Part shown: positions 38,667-50,949 of the stretch, piece by piece
Position numbering within the stretch: the stretch's first letter is position 1
How the letters are laid out: each line of letters opens with the position of its first letter
Assembly (NCBI GenBank): GCA_024180945.1
Contig: JAKSGN010000037.1
Location: 2,175,501-2,239,500, forward strand
Source: Macrophomina tecta
Taxonomy: Eukaryota; Ascomycota; Dothideomycetes; Botryosphaeriales; Botryosphaeriaceae
Reading direction: 5' to 3'
Length of the DNA stretch: 64,000 bases
Made by a program: the position numbers and the translations under genes
The notes under the pieces: model-generated
What the model was told of the DNA's origin: nothing
The model's database searches: none
What the model saw: the letters and a program-made list of their open reading frames with translations, nothing else

Positions 38667-40885
38667 TATTATACTTTACTAACTAGTAACTAAATAGATA
38701 TAGCCCCTATTAAAATTTCTTTTATATAATATTAGATTAATTATTTTTAGTTATTATAATATAAAAATTATATAAAATAAATAAGAATTAGGACTAGAAT
38801 TTTTCTTATAAACTACTCTTATTAGATTTCTAATATAGTATATCTAGAAGAATCTACTTATATAAGAAATATCTATATATAAAGAACTTTAAATAGTACT
38901 ATAGTTTCGCTCTTAAAAATATGTAATATCTAAAAATAAATTATAAAAGTTTTATTTTATTTTTATCTTTCTTTTTATTTTTCTTTATTAAATCTTTTAT
39001 TAACTTTTTTCTTAGAAAATTATCTTCTTCGACTACTTACTAGGCTTTATTATTTATAATATAGCTTAGTAATTCTTTATCTAAGTCTTAGTACTTTATA
39101 ATTTTAACCTTTACTTTATAATAATAATAATTTATATACCCTATTAGCCTCTATAAGCTATAGAAAAAAACTAATACTTAGTAGATATTTACTAATATTA
39201 ATACTTAATTTATTTAAAGCCTTTACTCTTAGAAATAAAATAAAAAAAACTATACTTATTAAAATTATAAAAAATAAAAGAAAAATATATAAAAAAAATA
39301 CTAAAAAAATACTAAAATAAAAGAAATAAAAGAAAATATTTTTTATATAAGTTATAAGATTAAGAAATTTATTAAAGCTTATTTCTAAGATTTCTAAGCC
39401 TTACGGAGCCTTAAGCTTAATTAAGCTAGATAATAAAAATTTTATTAAGATTTAAGCACTTTTATTTAACCTCTACTTATAATAAATAAGAAGTATATAT
39501 ACTTTATAAGTCTATTAATAAAAACTAGAATTAAGTTCTATTTAACTTTTATAAATAGATTTCTAAATCTTAATAGCTCTATAATAAAGTCTAGTATAAT
39601 TTATTATTATAGTTATTTTAGAACTTCTAAGATTTATAGTTATTTATATAAAGTATATATTATAGCTTTACCTTAAATATAAAAATTATATTATAAAACT
39701 ATATACTAGACTATCTTTTATAATTTAAAAAAATAGAAGTTTTATATAATTCTCTTAGTTATTTTATTAATACTCTAATATCTATATATAGATATTATAT
39801 ATATATTTTTAATAAGTACTTCTTATAGTCTTATTAGAATATAAATTAATTTTTTAAATAGAAGTATTTCTTTTTAATCTTAAGTAATATATAGATTATT
39901 TATAAGTACTAAGATTTTCTACGCGAAGAAGTTTGAAGTATATACTTTTTAAATTTTCTAATACTATAGATTTAATTTAATATAAAATATTAGAAAAGAC
40001 TATTTAGTAAAAATAAGTAATTTATTACTTATCTACTATAATACTATAGATTATAGCTTAATTTTATTTTTTATATAGTTTATTCTTCTACTAAATATAT
40101 TAGTAATAGTATTATTTATATTTTTTTCTATATAAAATCTTAAAATTATAAAATACTAATTCTCATAACTAGTAAATTTATTATTAGTTTAGCTTCTTAG
40201 TTATAGTAAAGTATATAAGATTTTAATAGTTATAATATATTATTATTTATTAGTTAGTTTTTTCTAGATAGTATCTTTAGTACTTAGATACTAAAATAAT
40301 AGCTAAGAGTTTTTTATTATAAATATTATAGTTAAGCTCTACTAAGATAAACTTTTTATAGTAAAATATAATTATATACTATTTTTTTATTAGTCTAGCT
40401 AAGATATACTTCTAGAGTAAATTTTAATATATAAGTTTCTACTTTAATTAGCTTATTAGAATCGTATATTTCTAAAATAAATATTTTATAAAATATTTAT
40501 TTTAGTAAGTTAAAGACTTATTACTAGTTATTTTTTATTAAAAGCTATACTTATTTTAAGTAAGTTATATTAAAGATATTATAATCTTTAAATAGTTTTA
40601 AATAAACTTTCTATAGAAGTTTATAAATCTAAAAAAAAACTATACTTTTTTAATTATTTTTAATATTAGCTATTTTTTAATAGAGTCTAGTTTCGAGTTA
40701 TTTATATTAATATATCTAGAAGTAATAATAAAGCCTAAGAATTTTATTCTTTAAATATACTATTTATATTTTTCTAGTATAATAGATAGATTCTTTACTT
40801 AGAGAACTTTTAGAACTTTTTTAATATATTTTTTATATTTCTTAAGTATCTTTAAGAGAATAAAAATTTTATTAAAATAAGCTAA
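38667..40885 (-). mobile_element. Partial Gypsy E5 (family C), pol 3' part, heavily mutated
   Basis: Minus strand matches E4 pol: the RT catalytic region at about 40850-40885 (AYFNKIFIL where E4 has AYLDDILIF) with the downstream FLGFIIT block, RNase H (about 40050-40420) and integrase core (first Asp region near 39580). The left end (38667-39000) shows no clear family match and no LTR. The right end stops inside RT where B3 begins. Even many CpG have been lost here, so it is more AT-rich than neighbouring elements. Confidence 0.75.
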
Positions 40886-41670
40886 TATAACGGTAGTCTC
40901 TTCTACTTAGGCTTTAGAATTACCTAGTAGAATTAGATAGCTATAGATTTATCTTAAGAAATAAAAGAAGAATAAAAAATAAAAATAATAATAGTAATTA
41001 TATAATATATTAGTATATAGTATACGTTAGGCTTATTATCTTTAATAGATTTATATTAGAACTTTAAGTTAACTATAAAAATTAAAGTCTATCTAATAAG
41101 TATATTTATATACTATAGAAAAGCTATAATAATCTATAAATTAAGATAACTATTAGATTAGTTATAGTATTAGATTAGTCTATAGATTAGATCTTTACTA
41201 AGGCTTTTAATCTATAAATAGATTAGGTAGACCGTATATAATATAGGCGCTAATACTTATTTTCTAGAATTTAACTTTTATATTAGTTAAAAAAGTATTA
41301 TACTACTAAACTATTACTTCTTTAATTATATAAGTTATTTAATTTTTTTTTATCTATTTCTCTAGCTTAAAACTAGTTTTTAAAATTTATAATTCTTCTT
41401 TTAGAATATTCTTTTTCTATAGAAGTTTAATTTAGTTAATATTTTTATAGTCTTATTATATCGCGTAAGCGTTATTTCTATATAGGCTTTTTTTCCTATC
41501 TTATTTAGACCTATACGCGCCGTTTTTTTTTAAGGCTAGTTTTCTTATACGAGCGTATTAATAGTATGGCTTTACTATTATTAGGGGTTTCTAATTCTTA
41601 TAGTATTTTTTTTTATATAGGCTTTCTACTCGTAGGGTTATAAAGCCCTTATTTTCTAGGATTTATAATA
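40886..41670 (-). repeat. 3' LTR of B3
   Basis: 785 bp on the minus strand, homologous to the four other family-B LTRs and with the same TATTATAAATCC start at 41670. Confidence 0.9.
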
Positions 41671-41772
41671 CTATTTCCCCTCTTAAAAATCTTTAGCCTA
41701 AAGATTTATCTATTTATTTATATCTTAGACTTTTTATATCTTTTTACTTCTTTTTCTTGTAAGTCCTTTCTA

Positions 41773-42450
41773 TAATACCTTCTAAATATAAGTTTAACGA
41801 GTAGTAGATTAAGTATAAGTTTCTTAGTATAAAGATTAATTCTTTATATATACTTTTAGACCTTAATATATTAATTTCTTATACTTAGTATCTTTTATTA
41901 GAGAAGAAGAATAAGCCTATAGTATATTATATTACTCTAGAATATTTATATTATAGAAAGTATATCTATTATAGTAATATTTACTATAATACTAGTAGTA
42001 TAAAGAAGAATAATTATAAGTTTCTTTTATTTTTTTTAACTTATTTTAATTTTTCTTTTTTAGTTATTTATCTTTAATATACTATTATAAAGATTACTAC
42101 TAATAAGATATAGACTTTAAATATTATTTCTAAGCTAAAGTTTAAGTTATATACTACCTTATCTTACTTAAAGCATTTTTATAAATAAAAGATTTTATTA
42201 TAGCGTCGTAGTAGCTTAATATTAAATAAGAAGATATAGTCTATTAAAAATCTTAAAAAACTAAATTACTTAGAGATTATCTACGAGGCTAGAAATTCTA
42301 TTAATTCTAAAAATACTAAGGTAGAAAGATTATTAAAGTATCTATATAATACTATCTTAGCTTATAATATAGTAGGTTTATTCTAGTCTATTAGATCTTT
42401 TAGTATTAGTTTAGATTCTATATCTTTTAAGAATTTTAGTCTAGTTAATT
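41773..42450 (+). pseudogene. Antisense coding-like frame of B3
   Basis: Third copy of the family-B antisense frame, on the plus strand here because B3 is inverted. It begins with ATA where B1 has ATG, continues IPSKYKFNE, and later reads RSSSLILNKK and KLNYLEIIYEARNS. It is aligned with B1 and B2 although the surroundings have lost most G and C. Confidence 0.4.
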
Positions 42451-43030
42451 AGGCGTAGTTATTTTTATTTATTAACTTTAATTTTAGGTTCTTCGTATAT
42501 AACGAGTTAGTAGTATTAGTTAATCTAGGTTTTAGTAATAGAAATTATTAATAAGTTCTTAATAGTTATAGAGTTTTAATAGTTTTTAGATATTATTCTA
42601 GTCTCCCTTCTATTTAAGAAGATATTAGAACTAACTATTAATATAGCTATTATTTAAAACTTATTCTATATTCTAGTTTATATTTTTATTAATATCTAGA
42701 TTTTCTAATAGTATTTCTTTTATTTAGTATAATAGTGTAGCGTTTTCTAGTACTAGTTTAAGAAGTAAGATATAGAATATAAAATATATCTTTATAGTAT
42801 TAGATAATCTAAGGTAGAAATTATTTTTTCTAATCTATTTTTAATTTTAAATAATCTAATTTTTAAAGTCTAATTTATTATTTAGCTATTTTATCTTAAT
42901 ATTATTTTTAAGAAGATAAACTTTCTTTTTTTTTTATCTTTAGTACCTTCTAGTATCGTCTATTATAGTATTTATCTATTTATAGGGTTATAAATTTAAG
43001 GTCTAGATATAGTTATTTATAAAGTATCTT

Positions 43031-43970
43031 TAGCTAGTCTTAGATATAGTAGGTATTAATAAGTTTTTTAATACTATTATAAAAGATTAACTTAATAGAC
43101 TATAGTTTTAGCTATAGAGTATTAAAAAGATATATCTAAAAATTAAAAAACTAAGAGACTACTAAAATCTTAGTCTTAGTAGCTATTTTAGTAAAATAAA
43201 AGTAGAAATCTTTAAATTTTTTATTCTTAAATATTTTAAGCTTAAAAGTAAGTCTAGAAGACTTTTTTTTTAAAAAGAAATCTATAAAGACCTTAGTTAA
43301 ATACTATAAAGTATTATCTAAAGTAATATAATAGAAAAGGCTTAATTTATTTATATAAAATAATATATATTAGTTAATCTTACTCTTAGTATAGTAAAAG
43401 ATATATATAATCTTATTTTATTTCGTCTAGTGGTTATAACTCTTAATATATATCTTATTATTAATAGAAGTCTTCTAAGAGTGAAAGTTCTAGGCTTTAT
43501 TATTAGTAAAATAAAATAGATCTAGAAACTTTATCTTACTATTTAAGATTTTAGATAGAACTAAAGTAGATAAGCTATAACTATATACTAAGTTAAAAAT
43601 ATTTTTATAAAGATTAGTAATTTTTTTTAGCTTTATTTTTTATAGTATATAAGCTTCTTCTTTTTAGTCTATAATATAAAATAAAGTATATTTTTCTCTT
43701 AGTATTTCTCGTGGGTGTTTTAGAGCTACTAGGCTTATAGATTTAAATTATTATTTTTTAAAGTAATTTTCTTAAGCCTCTTATGGGCGTAGATTAGATA
43801 TACTATACTAAGAATATCTATAGTAATTTAAATTTAAAAGTAGTTTAATTCTTATATCGAGTAGAATTAGTAAAGATAAAAAAAAAGTCCAATAAAATAG
43901 TATTTTTAGTATAATCTAAATAGAAGATAAGAGAATTCTCTAAAATTAATATATCTAAATTAATTCTATA
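43031..43970. other. AT-rich RIPed sequence, unassigned
   Basis: No family-B or family-C homology recognised on either strand, and no convincing protein frame. Together with 59013-59497 it formed one continuous stretch before B2 inserted. Strongly mutated composition implies it was repeated DNA. Confidence 0.5.
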
Positions 43971-43975
43971 GTAGT
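43971..43975. repeat. Left 5-bp target duplication (GTAGT) of B2
   Basis: GTAGT just before the 5' LTR of B2, repeated at 59008-59012. Confidence 0.9.
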
Positions 43976-44754
43976 TATTATAAATCCTAGAGGGATAAAG
44001 GCCTTATAACCCTACGAATAGAAAGCCCGTATAGAAAAAGATACTATAAAGGCTAAAAACCCGTAAGAATAGTAGAGCCGTAATACTAGCGTATCTATAC
44101 GAGAAAAATAGCCTCGAGAAAGAACGGTACGTACGAGCCTAAATAAGATAGTAGCGAAAGCCTATACGGAAATAATACCTATATAATATAGTAAGACTAT
44201 AGAAATACTAACTAGAATAAACTTTTATAGAAAAAGAAAGTTTCTAAAAAAGAATTATAAATTCTAGAAACTAGCTTTAGACCTAGAAGAACGAACGGAA
44301 GAAAGTTAAATAACTTATATAATTTAAGAAATAATAGTCTAGTAATATAATACTTTCTTAACTAATATAGAAGTTAAATTCTAGAAAATAGGCTTTAGCA
44401 CCTAAGTTACGTAGAACCTATAGGGCCTACCTAGATTAACCTAATCTAAGATTAATAATCTAATACTATTAATCTAGCTACTTTAATCTAGCTATATTAA
44501 TCTAGATTATTATAGCTTTTCTATAGTATATAAATATACTTACTAGATAGTACTTTAATCTTTATAGTTAACTTAAAGTTCTAATATAACCCTATTAGAG
44601 GTAATAAGCCTAACGCGTACCGCGTACTAATATATTATATAATTACTACTATCGTTCTAATTCTTTATCCTTCTCTTATTCTTTAAGGTAAACCCTTTAG
44701 TTATCTAACCCTACTAGGCGACTCTAAAGTCTAGTAGAAGAGACCGCTATTATA
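43976..44754 (+). repeat. 5' LTR of B2
   Basis: 779 bp, identical in length to its partner at 58229-59007, preceded by GTAGT. Confidence 0.95.
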
Positions 44755-45129
44755 CTTTAACTACTATTCTTATAAGAAAAAGTAGTTCCGAGAAGAGAAA
44801 TATTTAATAATAAGATAGTATTACCTAATACTTAACGCTAACTAAGTAATATAATAAACGACGTTAATATAAATAATAACAATTTTCTATAGCTAACTAT
44901 AGCCGACCTCTTTTAGATTATTTAAGATATATAAGACTAAATTAGCGAACTACGTAGATAACTCTAGAAGTAGACTAACGAGAATACCTAGCTCTATTAA
45001 TAAATAGGCGAACTTTATAACTAAGCTATTCTAATAACCCCTATCCTAGCACCTATTTATACTCTAGTATTAATAACGACTTAACCTTCTAATAGAAGTA
45101 CGAAGATAGCTAAGCTAGATTTATTCTAT

Positions 45130-45700
45130 AGTAATTAAAAGAAGCTCTAGATCTTTCTCTTATAACTCGATTTATACTTCTTCTTTAACTCTAGAGACTT
45201 TTCTATCGACGATAAAAAGATAATATTTATAGCTATCTACTTCCGCGATATTATAATATAGTAGTTTAAGCCCTACCTTAGAGACTAAATAAAGAAAAAA
45301 CTAGAAATATATAAGAAGAATATTAAAAAAGTCTTTAATAGCTATAAGTACTTTATAATTTAAATTAAATAAAGCTTTAGAAACCTCGATGAGATTAATA
45401 AGGCCTAATGAGCCGTTATAAATATCTACTAGAAGACCTTTATAGCAAACTATACTATAGAATTCTAAAAGGCCGTAGCGTATTTAGATAACTAGTTCGA
45501 CTATATCTTTATAGACTACTACTACCGAGGACTTAAGAAAAGGGTTAAAGACTAACTTATAATATAAGATAATTCTAAGATTCTAGACGAGCTTATTAAG
45601 CTAGCTATTAAATATAATAACCGCCTCTTCGAGCGCTAATTTAAAAAGTATAAGGTAAACTATAGAGCTAATACTTCGCGCCTAGCGCGCCCTAGATATA
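45130..45700 (+). pseudogene. gag remnant of B2
   Basis: Aligned with B1 gag; YYRGLKKRVK near 45520-45550 and LDELIKLAIKYN just after it are readable. Stops at former Gln codons. The stretch 45700-46940 is the gag-to-protease linker, without a nameable motif. Confidence 0.65.
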
Positions 45701-48530
45701 CTTAGAAAGAAGAAGATACTATAGAGCTAGATAATATTAACCGCTAGAATAACCTACTAAAAAGAAATAACTACTATAAAAAAAAATAATAGCTATAAGA
45801 AAAAATAATATAAAGAATAGACCCTAGAGTAAAAATAAAGATTTAAAAAAGAACTATACGTCTACTATAGTAAAACTTAGAAAAAGATATACTACTACCT
45901 TAAAAAGAATAAATAAGTCTTAACTATAACGTAAAAATTAAAAAGCTAAGAAGTCTCTACGGTTACTAAGTAAGAAAACCCCTTCGTCAAATTTAATAAA
46001 TAATATAAAGAAAGCTAGAGCCCTAAGTATTAAAGGCTTAGCTAGATAGCCTACTATAATAATAACTATACTACTTACTAGAGTAATAAGAATGCTATAG
46101 ACTAGTACTCTAAGAAGCTACGATACGTTAATATAATTCTAAGAATAGAGAAAAAGCTTATTAAAGCCTTTTCTAATAACGAGAACCTAGTCGATAGCGA
46201 TATAAAGAAACTATATAATAGTATTCTAGAGTTAAGTATAACTAATAATAAGTAATAGTAGGACGAAGCTATATTTATAAGAATAACTAAATACCTAATA
46301 TAATACAAAGAGATACGCTATATTACTAATAGCCTAGAACCTATGGTTACCTAGATTCTAGGCCCTATAATTAACCTCGGAACGTAGTAATATAAGATAT
46401 AGTAAAAAAAGATATACGCACGTATATAGTAAGACGATATCTAGGACCCCTAAAAAGAATTACTACTTAAAACGGCTAACGAACTCGTATCTTAGCTAGA
46501 GAACGAGATATAGGGGGTATAATAATAGTAAGACCTATAATATCTTTATAATATAATCTATACCCTCTATTAGTATAGTATAGTAACTAGAAATAGGGAT
46601 ACCTTATAATAGATATTTTACGAAAAATATAATATACCTACCTTTTAGTATTAGGTTTAAAATGGGTAGATCTACTAGAGGCGACTAATTAAGCGCGGTA
46701 GATAGACGTAATAAAAAGATATAGTAATCCTAGTAAATAAATAGAACGAATATATCTATTATAAAATAATAAAATAACTAATATTAAAAAACTAGATAGC
46801 TTTTCTAAATAGAGACCCTAGAAGAGGCCGTTAAATAGGTTTCTTAACTAGGTTATACGTATAGTAAACGAAATTATACCTACTAAATCAAACCTATATC
46901 GACTTTTATATATCCTAGTTATATTCTATAGAAAAAAGGTAATAGCTATAATCGATAGTAGCGTATAAGGCATATTTATTAATCCTAAGTTTATTATTAA
47001 GAACTAACTATTCTAGTAAGCTAAGAATTATCTTTATTAGCTAAGTACGGTAGACGGCTTCCTAGCGGAATATAAAAATAGCTAGATAAGAATTAAAATA
47101 GAAAAAGCACTCCTTACTATTAGTAATTACTAAGAACGAATTAACCTTAACGTAATAATAATTCCCGGATATAATATTATTCTAGAAATATTATAGCTAA
47201 AGATTTACGAGCTATATATTAGCTAAAGAATAGAGACTATTATATTTTCTAATAAATACTATAGACACTACCTTATAACGGTAAGAAGAAGCTAATAGAG
47301 CTAAAAAAAAGCGCTAAAGCCTAAGAGCTAGAGCGAAATCTCTAAGCTAAGATAACGAAATAATAACGTATCTATAAATATTAAGACTATTAGCTATCGA
47401 GCGCTAAAACTTATAATAAGATAAGAAGAAAGGGTCTATATAATTTATATAAAACCTAGTAAGAATACCAAGTAAAAAACTCTTACTTATACGAAATAGG
47501 GCCTTACGGATAAGAATAAGAATAGCTCTAAGCTAGTTAAAGAAGACTATTTCTAGAGACTTAATAAATAGTATAGCTACCCGAATAAAGTAGGTACTAG
47601 TCCCCTCGGGTATAAGAGCTATAACGATAAAGATATTTCAGTAGCTAAGATTAGCGTAGACCTTAGCGGAATTATAAGACCTACTATGAATAAATTAGTA
47701 CCTATACCGGAATTAGAGATAGTTCTATAGAAGTTCTAAAATATACTAAGAATATTCTAAGAAAGAAATAAAGAATAACTACTAAAGTATTAGCTATAGA
47801 ATTATAAAATACCCTTACTCCCGGGAATATAGTCTACTTTTAAGCCTATTTACTTCTTATCTAAGATAGAGGCTAAAGCATTATAGAAATATATTAATAA
47901 AAATCTAGAACGAGAATATATATAACTCTTATAGTCGCTAGTAGAATACTCTATTCTATTTATTTTTAAAAAGAATAGTAAGCTCCGCCTCTACGTTAAC
48001 TATAGATAGCTAAATAATATTATAGTAAAAAACAAATACCTACTATCTTATATTAATGAATTATAGAATAAGCTTCGTAACGCTAAGTTTTTTATAAAAC
48101 TAAACCTCCGAGAAGGCTACTACCTAGTCTATATTAAGAAAGATAAAGAATAGAAGACGGCGTTCTAAACGTAATTTAAGTATTATAAATATATAATAAT
48201 ATCTTTTAGGCTTACTAACGTACCGACTATCTTCTAAAGTTTAGTTAACGATATTCTATATTCGTATTTAGATATATTCGCCTTAGCTTACCTAGACGAT
48301 ATTCTAATATACTCAAAGATACTTAAAGAATATACTAAGTATATAAAAAAAGTTCTAAAGGCCTTAGATAAGTGAAACCTCTAAGTAGCTCTAGAAAAAA
48401 GTGAGTAGTATATATAAAAAATAAAATACCTAGGGTTTATTATTACCCCCAGACACATTAGTATAGACGATAAGAAACTAGACGTAATTAAAAACTAGCT
48501 AATACTACGAACTATTAAAAAAGTATAATT

Positions 48531-48535
48531 CTTTC
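48531..48535. repeat. Left 5-bp target duplication (CTTTC) of D
   Basis: CTTTC before the left LTR of D, repeated at 55713-55717. The uninterrupted site exists in B1 near 33715-33725. Confidence 0.93.
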
Positions 48536-48728
48536 TATAAGCAAATAGGCTAGTTATAAGTAGGGAGCCTTTAGAAGAGTCGTATATTCTTAGATACGAA
48601 TTCTTAGTAGTGTAGAATTTACCCCTTAGTGGCATTATATACTAAGGGCCCGTACATAGCACGTAATAAGCGCGTGGATCGTACGGTATAAGTATTCTAA
48701 GGGTATACTAGGGCCTATTATTCTAATA
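48536..48728 (-). repeat. 3' LTR of D
   Basis: 193 bp, very similar to 55520-55712; begins TATAAGCAAATAGG and ends CTAATA (RIPed CA). Confidence 0.95.
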
Positions 48729-48748
48729 CTACCCCCCCCTCTAGTAGG
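48729..48748 (-). promoter_or_regulatory. Polypurine tract of D
   Basis: Minus strand reads a purine-rich run with eight consecutive G ending at the 3' LTR, the expected plus-strand primer site. Confidence 0.7.
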
Positions 48749-49705
48749 AATCGCCCTAATTTCTATTAGAAGATATTGTGTTAGTACCTCGTTAAAAAAC
48801 CTTTAGTAAGGAAAAAGAGTGCACCTAATTACTATATAGAATATAGTATTATATATTAGCTATAGGCGTTACGTAGTAAGGCGAATTAGCCTTATTACGT
48901 AGCCTTTACTACGAATAATAAACAAAGAATAATAAATTAATAGAAAAATAAGAAAATATATCGCTAAACGGTTATTAGTAATACTAGCGGTATACTATAT
49001 ATACGAAAAACGTAGGTAATAGTGCGTTAGCGCGGTTTTTTCTTTATTATTAGGTATTATTACTATTAAAAATAATAGAAGTTAGCCTTATATAATAATA
49101 CTAGCGAATATACTAATTAGTAACTTACGCATACTAATAATACTTATAGGGCACGAGGTTATTTTTTCGATAGCTTTAATAGGTATAATAACCTTCTATA
49201 TCTCTCTAAATTTTCGTAGTTTAGATTTAGCTTTTCTTTTTTAACTAAAACGTCTTTAACTAATATTAATTCTTTTTATTACTTCTTTCTTCTAATTAAC
49301 TATTACTATATAGACACCTTCTAGCTTTATTTACTTAGGTTACTTCTACGATAAGCTTCTGTAGACGCCTATTATAGATAATATAGTAAAGCTTCTCTCT
49401 TATCTTTAGCCGTAGCCTAGTTTAGTAGTAGTATACTATATATGTTACGTACGCTACTAGGGCACGATACGCTACCGCGAGGGTAAAATATAGGTTAATT
49501 TTATACCTATAAAGCTTCTTAGGGGGCTTCGCTAGATCTACTTTAAGAATCTACCCTATACTAAGTATAATTAGTATACAAAGAGTAGTTATAAATATAC
49601 TTTAGTAAATATACTTTTTTTCTACTTTTCTTATACTTTCTATATACTTTTATACTACTTATACTCGTTACTAATAATAAAATTTATTTTTAGGTTCTTT
49701 CTTAA
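48749..49705. other. 3' tail of element D, no gene recognised
   Basis: Lies between the polypurine tract and the antisense frame of D. Composition is RIPed, and I see no protein motif on either strand. It may hold an earlier exon or N-terminal part of the antisense frame that follows. Confidence 0.4.
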
Positions 49706-50125
49706 TTTCGCTATACTACTAATTTACTATTATTCTATTATAATAGCTTCGATAGCGCTACTAATAAGAAGATACTAGAGTTTATAGAGAAGAATATACT
49801 TACGCTATATAAGTATATCGGTACGTTAGAAGAGGCGGTATCGGTATATAAGAAATAGAAAATAAAGAAGATTACGGCTACTAGCGGCCGTAGTAACTAG
49901 TAGTATACGCGTAATATATCGCACTCGGAGAATTAGCAGCATTATTAGGCTAGACTAGGTAAGATTAGCTTAATAAAGCTAACTAATAAAGTAGTAAATA
50001 AAGAGTTTAAGAATAAGTACTTTATAAGAATATTTAATACGGATAAGAGATAGTTTTAGTATAGCTTAAATATAAAGTAGATACTTCTTTAGAGCCCTTC
50101 TTTAGAAATTAAGTATTTTTTCTAA
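49706..50125 (+). pseudogene. Antisense coding-like frame in the 3' tail of D
   Basis: 140 codons on the strand opposite pol without a single internal TAA, interrupted only by about ten TAG (all explicable as RIPed CAG or TGG), ending in TAA at 50123-50125. It reads TNKKILEFIEKNILTLYKYI, then GTLEEAVSVYKK, KIKKITATSGRSN, YTRNISHSEN, and ARLGKISLIKLTNKVVNKEF. The other two forward frames here contain TAA as well as TAG. I do not recognise the protein. It is in the same position relative to pol and 3' LTR as the antisense frames of B, E3 and E4. Confidence 0.5.
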
Positions 50126-50940
50126 TATTTCTTTTTATTCTTTAATCCTTGGGGGCGCCCTTACTATAGCTTACTTATAGTCTACGTTCCGCCTGCGTTT
50201 CGCTTACATTTTAGCTAGGTATTCTAGAAAATAGGGTTTTCTTTAAGATAATTCTATAGAAGCTCTCTATAATTATCTAGCTTCTCTTCCTACTTCTACT
50301 TATTATATTTATAGGGCTAGCCGAGCTATTTAAGTAGATATTAACTTAGTAGCCCTTCTTTATAGGCTACTATAGCTTCGACTTTTTAGTATCTACTATC
50401 ATTAATTTCTTCGACTAGTAGCGGTTAAAATCCTAGCCTTACCATATAAGCTTCTAGTAATGTAACGTTAAAAACAGTATATAGCCGGGATATAAATTAT
50501 AGTAGGTCTAAGCGGTAGGCCTAGGAGCTAATCTTCTCTAGAATTTAAAATAGCTCTAGATAACGGTTATCGAGTTTCTTATAAGGCCGTTTAGTTTTAA
50601 TATTCCTTACTAAGAGAAGGACTAGTTATCTAATATTAAAATATATTTTAGTTCAGTTTTAGTTATAATATTTTGTTTAAAGCTTCTAGAAGTATCCGAG
50701 AAATTTCACCGCTGATTTTTATACTTTTTATATACTTTCTGCGTGCTTTTTAGCTGCTTCGGCCGATTCGGTTAGGGGATTTCTATTAAGATTATTCTAA
50801 ACTCTATTCTAGGAGTTAGGTTCTACCCCCGTATCTAGTTAAACTAGTACGAAGCCTATAAAAGAGTAGGTTTTCTAGTTATAGGCGTATAAAGCCTACT
50901 AGAGAAGCTTTACCTAGTCTAACTAGTTCTAAAAGATATA
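50126..50940 (-). other. C-terminal pol and tail region of D
   Basis: Probably holds the end of integrase and a chromodomain-like segment (about 50400-50600), but damage is too great for a firm motif. No separate gene is seen. Confidence 0.35.
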
Positions 50941-50949
50941 GTAGCATAG

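Larger units (their letters stand above)
40886..43030 (-). mobile_element. Partial Gypsy B3 (family B), 3' end only
   Basis: Consists of the 3' LTR (40886-41670), polypurine tract (about 41671-41684), the 3' tail with the antisense frame, the chromodomain region and the last part of integrase. It matches B1 positions 35420-36720 in inverse orientation, ending near 43030. Upstream pol, gag and the 5' LTR are absent. It interrupts E5 on its left; the right junction is not flanked by an identifiable duplication. Confidence 0.8.

Noticed and set aside
43420..43515. tRNA-like stretch (TCTAGTGGTTATAAC ... AGTTCTAGGCT) suggesting a SINE or tRNA pseudogene
   Set aside because: The A- and B-box resemblance is partial: the purine after TTC is missing and no 7-bp acceptor stem can be formed. 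In RIPed DNA such a match can arise by chance.
46102..46308. 68-codon minus-strand ORF
   Set aside because: Complement of the B2 gag-to-pol region, Leu/Ile/Ser-rich by composition, not conserved in B1.
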